Below, piece by piece: positions 59,486-64,000 of a stretch of 64,000 bases of DNA. Both the position numbers and the translations under genes were made by a program. Source of the stretch: JAIBBV01 sp044347745 (lineage in GTDB: Bacteria; Bdellovibrionota_C; UBA2361; JAFLCA01); NCBI GenBank assembly GCA_044347745.1, contig JBIKUD010000003.1, positions 57,106 to 121,105 on the forward strand. Reading direction: 5' to 3'. How positions within the stretch are numbered: position 1 is the first letter of the stretch; the number at the start of each line of letters is the position of its first letter. Below the pieces are notes generated by a model. That model saw only the letters and a program-made list of their open reading frames with translations, did no database searches and was not told where the DNA came from.

Positions 59486-59527
59486 CTTGTACGAATCTCT
59501 TCGGTCATAGGTAGCAAGGGAAAAACT

Positions 59528-60622
59528 ATGTTAGAGTTCTTGGTTGCGGTTATCATTCTTGGGGTACTCATTTTTGTTCACGAGCTTGGGCATTTTTTGC
59601 TCGCAAAGTGGAACGGTGTCGGCGTCCTCGAGTTTTCCATAGGATTTGGGCGCAAAATTTGGAAAAAACAAGTTGGTGAAACTTCCTATTCAATTGGGCT
59701 TATTCCGCTTGGTGGGTATGTGCGCATGTTGGGCGATGACCCTCGTGAGGTGCACTCGGCGGCCTCCCAGAATCATCCAGAGCGATCTCGCTGGTTCCTG
59801 AGCAAGGGATATTTGCCGAAAGCGTCCATTGTGCTTGCAGGTCCGATGTTTAATCTCATTTTTGCCGTTTTTGCATCAGTTGCCTCCTACTCGCTCTATG
59901 GGCAATTAAAAAGTGTCGATCTACCCGTTATTGGTGACGTTATTCCTGGGTATCCAGCGGAAAAAGCCGGGATACAAGCGAAAGATAAAGTTATTTCGGT
60001 TGACGGTGTAGAAGTTTCTACTTGGAGGGAACTTGCAGATATCGTTGCTAAGTCCGCCGGCAGAGAAATGCAGTTGGAAATTGACCGCACGGCCTCAGGT
60101 GGAGAAATTGAGCGGCGCTCTATTAAGCTCTCCGGTACCGATGACACAGCGGATCTTGCAGTTGTTGAGGGCACTTTAGGGAAGAAGTCTGTTAAAGTTG
60201 GAATTGTGCCCGATGCTGAAAGGGTCCCTGTTGCCTTTAGCGATGCAGTGTTATTAGGGGCGACCCATGTGTATGTACTCTCGCGTGTTACCATAACGGG
60301 GCTATGGGGCATGGTGCAGGGACTCATTTCGCCTAAGCACATCTCTGGGCCCATTTTTATTTTTAAAGAGGCGGCCAAAAGCGCTAATCGTGGATTTGAG
60401 CATGTGCTTGAGTTTATGATTTTCTTAAGCGTGAGTTTGGCTATTTTAAATTTACTGCCCATTCCAATCCTTGATGGTGGGCATTTAGTATTTTTTACCT
60501 TAGAAGCTTTGCGCGGGGCACCTTTAAGCTTGCGTGTTCAAGAGTGGGCGAACCAAGTAGGAATGCTCATCTTGTTGGCATTAATGATTTTTGCTTTTGG
60601 CAACGATCTCTTAAAGCTCTAA
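59528..60622 (+). CDS. rseP: RseP-type site-2 zinc metalloprotease
   Basis: This intramembrane protease cleaves anti-sigma factors and signal-peptide remnants. The protein has 364 residues, shorter than E. coli RseP (450) because only one PDZ domain is apparent (about 125-215, VIGDVIPGYPAEKAGIQAKDKVISVDG). The first helix carries HELGHFLLAKWNGV (HExxH) and the last part the third ligand in PIPILDGGHLVFFTLEALRG. Four membrane helices can be counted. It follows dxr by 42 bp. Confidence 0.94.
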   Translation: MLEFLVAVIILGVLIFVHELGHFLLAKWNGVGVLEFSIGFGRKIWKKQVGETSYSIGLIPLGGYVRMLGDDPREVHSAASQNHPERSRWFLSKGYLPKASIVLAGPMFNLIFAVFASVASYSLYGQLKSVDLPVIGDVIPGYPAEKAGIQAKDKVISVDGVEVSTWRELADIVAKSAGREMQLEIDRTASGGEIERRSIKLSGTDDTADLAVVEGTLGKKSVKVGIVPDAERVPVAFSDAVLLGATHVYVLSRVTITGLWGMVQGLISPKHISGPIFIFKEAAKSANRGFEHVLEFMIFLSVSLAILNLLPIPILDGGHLVFFTLEALRGAPLSLRVQEWANQVGMLILLALMIFAFGNDLLKL

Positions 60623-60634
60623 GCCTGGGGCGGC

Positions 60635-61300
60635 ATGGAAGTTTTGGCATTTGATTCTAGCTCGCCGTACTTAAGCATCGCGGTTACGAGAGGAAATGCG
60701 GAGCCGCTGAGTTGGGAATCTACGGCGCCCGGAAAAAGTAGTGAAGAACTAGCCTCTGCAATTGAGGCCCTTTTACGAAAGGCGGAGGTTTTGCCTCGAC
60801 AGCTCTCCGCCGTGGTTCTCGGGTCTGGACCAGGTTCCTTTACTGGGTTACGCATCGGGTTTGCCTATGCCAAGGGGTTGGCCTTTGCGCTTGGCATTCC
60901 GCTCATAACCTATACCACCGCAGCCGCCTGGTCACACGGACGAGAAGGCATAAGCATTTGTCTAGGAGATGCGCGCCGTGATGAGTACTTTGTGTCCGTC
61001 TGGTCTGCGGGCCAGGCTTTGGTCCCCCCATGTATTCTTCCCGAGTCTGATGTTTTGGCTCTTTATGCAACGTACGCCCAATCAAAATTAGTGACGGTCT
61101 TATCCCCAGACGTTCCTCGGTTACGAGACCTCGTGACCGAGCGACCTATGCAGGTAGGCCTACAGTTGCTACGCCTCTTCAAGGGCGATGAAAGAGGCAA
61201 CAAGCTCGTGCAGAGCAATGCTGAGCTCTCTGGGCTTGAACCACTCTACCTGCGCGCAGTGGCTGCCAAAACCATAGCCGAACGTTTGGCAGGGCAATAA
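60635..61300 (+). CDS. tsaB: tRNA threonylcarbamoyladenosine biosynthesis protein TsaB
   Basis: TsaB is the scaffold partner of TsaD in making the t6A base of tRNA. The protein has 221 residues, with the start VLAFDSSSPYLSIAVTRGN and the signature VVLGSGPGSFTGLRIGFAYA in an actin-like fold. It follows rseP by 12 bp and appears to be the last gene of the run; the repeat-rich region follows. Confidence 0.93.
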   Translation: MEVLAFDSSSPYLSIAVTRGNAEPLSWESTAPGKSSEELASAIEALLRKAEVLPRQLSAVVLGSGPGSFTGLRIGFAYAKGLAFALGIPLITYTTAAAWSHGREGISICLGDARRDEYFVSVWSAGQALVPPCILPESDVLALYATYAQSKLVTVLSPDVPRLRDLVTERPMQVGLQLLRLFKGDERGNKLVQSNAELSGLEPLYLRAVAAKTIAERLAGQ

Positions 61301-61313
61301 ACTCCTCAACTTG

Positions 61314-61348
61314 CTGCAATTCCAAGCATTTTTAGGTCGCTGACGGCG
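61314..61348 (+). repeat. 35-bp direct repeat, copy 1
   Basis: The 35 bases starting CTGCAATTCCAAGCATTTTT match 61621-61655 at 33 positions. The copies are 307 bp apart and bracket most of the intergenic mosaic. Confidence 0.9.
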
Positions 61349-61374
61349 GAGAGGTTGGTGTGCTGGTTTCAATT

Positions 61375-61490
61375 TGTTCGCCGTCAGAATGCGTTCAGAC
61401 GCGGCGCGAGGTGAGGACCCGATGAGGGTGTACTTAAGTACCCCGCAAGAGTGGTCCGAACCTCGGAACAAAGTCTGAGCGCACTCGAAA
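61375..61490 (-). repeat. Dispersed ~115-bp element, copy B
   Basis: Read on the minus strand, this matches copy A at 38313-38429 in two blocks: 61456-61474 (18 of 19) and 61380-61416 region (33 of 37), with a weaker match outside. The variable middle is 39 bases here and 46 in copy A. Confidence 0.75.
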
Positions 61491-61502
61491 TAGAAACTTA
61501 AG

Positions 61503-61519
61503 TCTGCGCGAAGCGCAGA
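61503..61519. other. Perfect 7-bp hairpin TCTGCGC-GAA-GCGCAGA
   Basis: A compact stem with a GAA triloop lies inside the mosaic region, between copy B and the 24-bp inverted repeat. Confidence 0.6.
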
Positions 61520-61549
61520 TTAAAGAAGTAGAGACCAAAAATGCGCTCA

Positions 61550-61630
61550 GAATTGCAAGGGATAGAGCTCTCCGGCACAGGGCCGGTAGAGAGAGGGAGT
61601 CAGGAGGAGAGCTCAAATCCCTGCAATTCC
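61550..61630. repeat. Imperfect ~24-bp inverted repeat
   Basis: The arm at 61550-61573 (GAATTGCAAGGGAT then AGAGCTCTCC) pairs with 61606-61630 (GGAGAGCTC then AAATCCCTGCAATTCC), with one small indel and one or two mismatches. A CCGGC/GCCGG hairpin (61572-61576, 61582-61586) sits at the inner edge. The right arm overlaps the second 35-bp direct repeat. Confidence 0.75.
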
Positions 61631-61655
61631 AAGCATTTTTAGGTTTCTGACGGCG
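61621..61655 (+). repeat. 35-bp direct repeat, copy 2
   Basis: It differs from copy 1 at only two adjacent bases (TT for CG). Its right end continues into CTGACGGCGAACA (61647-61659), which is the exact reverse complement of 61375-61387 at the edge of element copy B. Confidence 0.9.
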
Positions 61656-61718
61656 AACAAGAGGATGTATTGACGCACATTGAAATCTAAGACTAATATC
61701 ATCCAAGAAGTCATTATT

Positions 61719-61810
61719 ACCCAACTTCAAAAAACTCCCGCTCAAAACTCTTTTTTTCCCCTCGCATTCGTGATTACGCAATTCGTTGTTGGGTGACGTG
61801 AAGGGAAAAA
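61719..61810 (+). promoter_or_regulatory. Possible rho leader with alternative pairings
   Basis: ACCCAAC (61719-61725) can pair with GTTGGGT (61788-61794), and TTTTTCCC (61753-61760) with GGGAAAAA (61803-61810). The two pairings interleave, so they exclude each other or form a pseudoknot. Rho is autoregulated by attenuation in its leader in enteric bacteria; an equivalent role here is inference. Confidence 0.35.
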
Positions 61811-61879
61811 CTCGGTTAAGAACGTTATTGTTCGACCAATTGACGGGGATATGTCACATAATTGATTAACGAGAACAAA

Positions 61880-63190
61880 ATGGCAGAGAAATCAGAGGCA
61901 GTAAGAGCCGAACGTGAAACACGAAGTGCAAAAGACATTAATTTGAGCGAACTCAAAAGGCTGAAGCCAGATGAGCTAATTAAATTATCCCAGCAGTTCA
62001 ACATTGAAAGCGCCAACACCATGCGGCGCCAAGAACTTATCTTCGCTATTCTCACAGCGCAGTCAGATTCGAACGGAACGATATATGGCTCCGGAGTGCT
62101 TGAATGTTTGCCTGATGGTTTCGGATTTTTAAGAGCACCTGACTATAATTATCTCCCTGGTTCGGATGATATTTATGTCTCTCCTGCACAAATCCGTCGC
62201 TTCGGTCTCAAAACCGGTGACACAATTGAGGGGCAAATTCGTCCTCCGCGCGAAAAGGAAGGCGAACGATATTTTGCCTTGCTTAAGGTAAATTCAGTAA
62301 ATCAAGATACTCCCGAAGCACTCAAAAACAAAATCCACTTTGATAATCTTACTGCGTTGTATCCGCAGGAGCGCTTAAAGCTTGAGAGCAAAAAAGGCGG
62401 GATTTCAACCCGTATTATGGATTTGTTCGCGCCTATTGGAAAAGGTCAGCGCGGATTGATTGTAGCGCCTCCGCGAACCGGTAAAACCGTTTTGCTTCAG
62501 AATATTGCTAACGCGATAACTGAGAACCACAAAGAAGTGGTTTTAATTGTGCTCCTAATTGATGAACGCCCAGAAGAGGTTACTGACATGCAGCGCTCCG
62601 TCGCTGGTGAAGTGGTCAGCTCTACCTTTGATGAGCCAGCTCAGCGGCACGTTCAAATTGCTGAGATGGTAATCGAGAAAGCTAAGCGCCTTGTTGAACA
62701 CAAGAAAGATGTGGTCATTTTGCTCGACTCCATTACTCGCCTAGCTCGCGCCTACAATACGGTTGTTCCTCCAAGCGGCAAAATATTGTCAGGTGGTGTT
62801 GATTCCAACGCTCTGCATAAGCCAAAACGCTTCTTCGGCGCTGCCCGAAATGTTGAAGAAGGCGGCAGCTTGACCATTATTGGAACAGCGCTCATTGAGA
62901 CTGGGTCTCGAATGGATGAAGTTATCTTCGAAGAGTTCAAAGGCACGGGTAACATGGAGCTTGTGCTCGACCGTAAGTTGTCTGAGAAGCGTGTCTATCC
63001 AGCCATTGACATTAATAAGTCGGGCACAAGAAAGGAAGATTTGCTTCTTAAGAATGATGTGCTTCAAAAAGTATGGCTACTGCGCAAGGTTTTAAATCCA
63101 CTCAATGGAGTGGAAGCCATGGAGTGGTTGCTCAGCAAGATGGATGGCACTAAGTCAAATAAAGACTTCCTTGACATGATGAAGGGCTAA
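61880..63190 (+). CDS. rho: Transcription termination factor Rho
   Basis: Rho is the hexameric RNA helicase that ends transcription of untranslated RNA. ATG 61880 gives 436 residues, about 17 more than E. coli Rho because of a charged start (MAEKSEAVRAERETRSAKD). The order is the N-terminal helical SAP-like part (NLSELKRLKPDELIKL), the cold-shock-like RNA-binding domain (GFGFLRAPDYNYLPGSDDIYVS), the Walker A PPRTGKTVLLQN, Walker B VVILLDSITRLARAYN, the Q-loop region SGGVDSNALHKPKRFFGAAR and the R-loop EEGGSLTIIGTALIETGSRMD. It is the only gene between the mosaic repeat and the next regulator. Confidence 0.97.
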   Translation: MAEKSEAVRAERETRSAKDINLSELKRLKPDELIKLSQQFNIESANTMRRQELIFAILTAQSDSNGTIYGSGVLECLPDGFGFLRAPDYNYLPGSDDIYVSPAQIRRFGLKTGDTIEGQIRPPREKEGERYFALLKVNSVNQDTPEALKNKIHFDNLTALYPQERLKLESKKGGISTRIMDLFAPIGKGQRGLIVAPPRTGKTVLLQNIANAITENHKEVVLIVLLIDERPEEVTDMQRSVAGEVVSSTFDEPAQRHVQIAEMVIEKAKRLVEHKKDVVILLDSITRLARAYNTVVPPSGKILSGGVDSNALHKPKRFFGAARNVEEGGSLTIIGTALIETGSRMDEVIFEEFKGTGNMELVLDRKLSEKRVYPAIDINKSGTRKEDLLLKNDVLQKVWLLRKVLNPLNGVEAMEWLLSKMDGTKSNKDFLDMMKG

Positions 63191-63237
63191 CTTCCTTTAG
63201 TGATGCCACAATTAAATGAAGAGGGAGCTTCGCGTTC

Positions 63238-64000
63238 GTGACGGCCAAAATTCTTGCGGTTGATGATAACGAAGAAGGGTTATACGCCCTGGAGCAGCTG
63301 CTGCAGGCTCATGGTTTTGACACAGCCACGGCTTCTTCGGGGGAATCTGCATTAAAGGCAGTAAGCACCGAAGCTCCCGATTTAATTCTTTTAGATGTGC
63401 AGATGCCAGGTCTGAGTGGCCTCGAAGTGGTGAAGCGCCTCAAGCGCGACCCGTGGTTCCGTTATATCCCCGTTCTTTTGCTTACAGCTAATGATGACCA
63501 GAATGCTTTGGTTGCGGGACTCGAGCATGGAGCCGACGACTATATCCGTAAACCGTATGTGAGTGATGAGCTGATTGCGCGTGTTCGCGCCGCTATGCGA
63601 ACGAGGCGTTTGTATCAAGAACTTGAGCAAAGCCGTAAAGAGAATGCACAACTGCTCCAGCGTATTGGGTCTGAGTGTTCGTTTGGTGAACTCATTGGGA
63701 CCAGTACGGCCATGCGCGAAGTCTATAGTTTACTCGAAAAAATTAAGGAGTCGGAAGTTTCTGTCTTGATTCAAGGAGAGTCGGGCACGGGAAAAGAGTT
63801 AGTGGCTTCTGCTTTACACTTTGCCAGCCCACGGCGCGAGAAGCCGTTTATTGTCCAAAATTGTTCCGCATTTAGTGACGCGCTTTTAGAGTCTGAGCTT
63901 TTTGGCCATGTTCGCGGGGCATTTTCGGGAGCGGTGCGAGATAAAATTGGACTTTTTGAAGCCGCTGATGGGGGAACCTTTTTCTTGGATGAAGTTGGAG
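63238..64000 (+). CDS. Sigma-54-type response regulator, cut by the window end
   Basis: GTG 63238, with GAGGGA upstream, opens a frame that stays open for 254 codons to the end of the window. The receiver domain begins KILAVDDNEEGLYALEQLL with phospho-acceptor Asp53 in LILLDVQMPG and the Lys in DYIRKPYV. A linker helix (RTRRLYQELEQSRKENAQLL) leads into an AAA+ domain with FGELIGTSTAMREVYSLLEK, Walker A GESGTGKE (180-187) and the sigma-54 loop as GAFSGA (227-232). Walker B begins GGTFFLDEVG as the sequence ends. Ser replaces Thr in the loop, a conservative change. The C-terminal DNA-binding domain is not visible. Confidence 0.9.
   Translation, partial: MTAKILAVDDNEEGLYALEQLLQAHGFDTATASSGESALKAVSTEAPDLILLDVQMPGLSGLEVVKRLKRDPWFRYIPVLLLTANDDQNALVAGLEHGADDYIRKPYVSDELIARVRAAMRTRRLYQELEQSRKENAQLLQRIGSECSFGELIGTSTAMREVYSLLEKIKESEVSVLIQGESGTGKELVASALHFASPRREKPFIVQNCSAFSDALLESELFGHVRGAFSGAVRDKIGLFEAADGGTFFLDEVG

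Larger units (their letters stand above)
61301..61879. other. 579-bp repeat-rich gap between tsaB and rho
   Basis: No gene is supported. Minus-strand open frames here (61169-61471, 61434-61781) merely translate the repeats and share a short peptide (PKNAWNC) for that reason. The gap contains two 35-bp direct repeats, copy B of the dispersed element, a 24-bp imperfect inverted repeat and small hairpins. The final 200 bp form the rho leader. Confidence 0.65.

Noticed and set aside
59896..60462. 188-codon minus-strand frame
   Set aside because: Antisense to rseP with no recognisable domain or ribosome site.
61169..61781. Two overlapping minus-strand frames (100 and 115 codons) sharing the peptide PKNAWNC
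   Set aside because: The shared peptide comes from the 35-bp direct repeats; one frame also runs antisense into tsaB, and neither has a credible ribosome site.
1..64000. tRNA, rRNA, CRISPR, prophage or insertion sequence genes
   Set aside because: I looked for T-loop-like motifs in the gaps, regularly spaced repeats, integrases and transposases and saw none; repeats found here are short and intergenic.

Overview
The window is 64 kb of gene-dense, chromosomal-looking sequence from a Gram-negative, LPS-making bacterium. The outer-membrane and lipid A machinery shows the cell type: bamA, ompH/skp, fabZ, lpxA, lpxI, lolA/lolC/lolD, lipoproteins, a Wza/Wzc export pair and a TolC-type channel. The order lolC-lolD-bamA-ompH-fabZ-lpxA-lpxI, lpxI in place of lpxH, sigma-54 (NtrC-type) response regulators and paired M16 peptidases all resemble deltaproteobacterial-grade lineages (Myxococcota, Bdellovibrionota, Desulfobacterota and relatives). 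That placement is inference; the sequence names no species. I saw no tRNA, rRNA, CRISPR array, insertion sequence or prophage.

Layout. 1-3.2 kb, minus strand: a tripartite efflux operon (adaptor start, TolC-type lipoprotein, His-rich barrel, small Cys/His-rich protein), probably for metals. 3.2-9.2 kb: photolyase, a PP2C-like protein, a SprT-like metalloprotease, an alpha/beta hydrolase and an intergenic repeat with a perfect 24-bp inverted repeat. 9.3-16.7 kb: envelope cluster lolC-lolD-bamA-ompH-fabZ-lpxA-lpxI, without lpxD. 16.7-23.7 kb: exopolysaccharide export operon of an unrecognised TPR-like protein, a shortened family-5 solute-binding protein, Wza-like and Wzc-like proteins, followed by a GDP-fucose synthase-like gene. 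23.9-27.7 kb: a MoxR-like AAA ATPase and an incomplete Liv transporter (H, M, G only). 28-34.3 kb: an NtrC-type regulator with an altered GAFTGA loop, a zinc-ribbon protein, a YihY/BrkB membrane protein with two M16 peptidases, and a D/E-rich protein. 34.5-41.5 kb: a lipoprotein, then ftsK, lolA, rimO and a glycosyltransferase. 42.3-48 kb: oxidative pentose phosphate cluster tal-zwf-opcA-pgl plus an acyl-CoA dehydrogenase. 48-53.2 kb: a PanE-like reductase with a divergent ECF-like sigma factor, a YycJ-like metallo-hydrolase and purB-purS-purQ. 53.3-61.3 kb: the translation/isoprenoid/envelope run rpsB-tsf-pyrH-frr-uppS-cdsA-dxr-rseP-tsaB, with a structured leader and hairpins in its gaps. 61.3-64 kb: a mosaic repeat region, rho, and a second sigma-54 response regulator cut by the window end.

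The genes mostly serve envelope building (lipid A, BAM, Lol, isoprenoid carrier, phospholipid precursors, polysaccharide export) and core metabolism. The less ordinary parts are the non-coding repeats (two families, each at two loci), the structured 5' leader of rpsB, the polysaccharide operon with two unusual exported proteins, the GAFTHA activator, and a tal-zwf-opcA-pgl order best known from actinobacteria.
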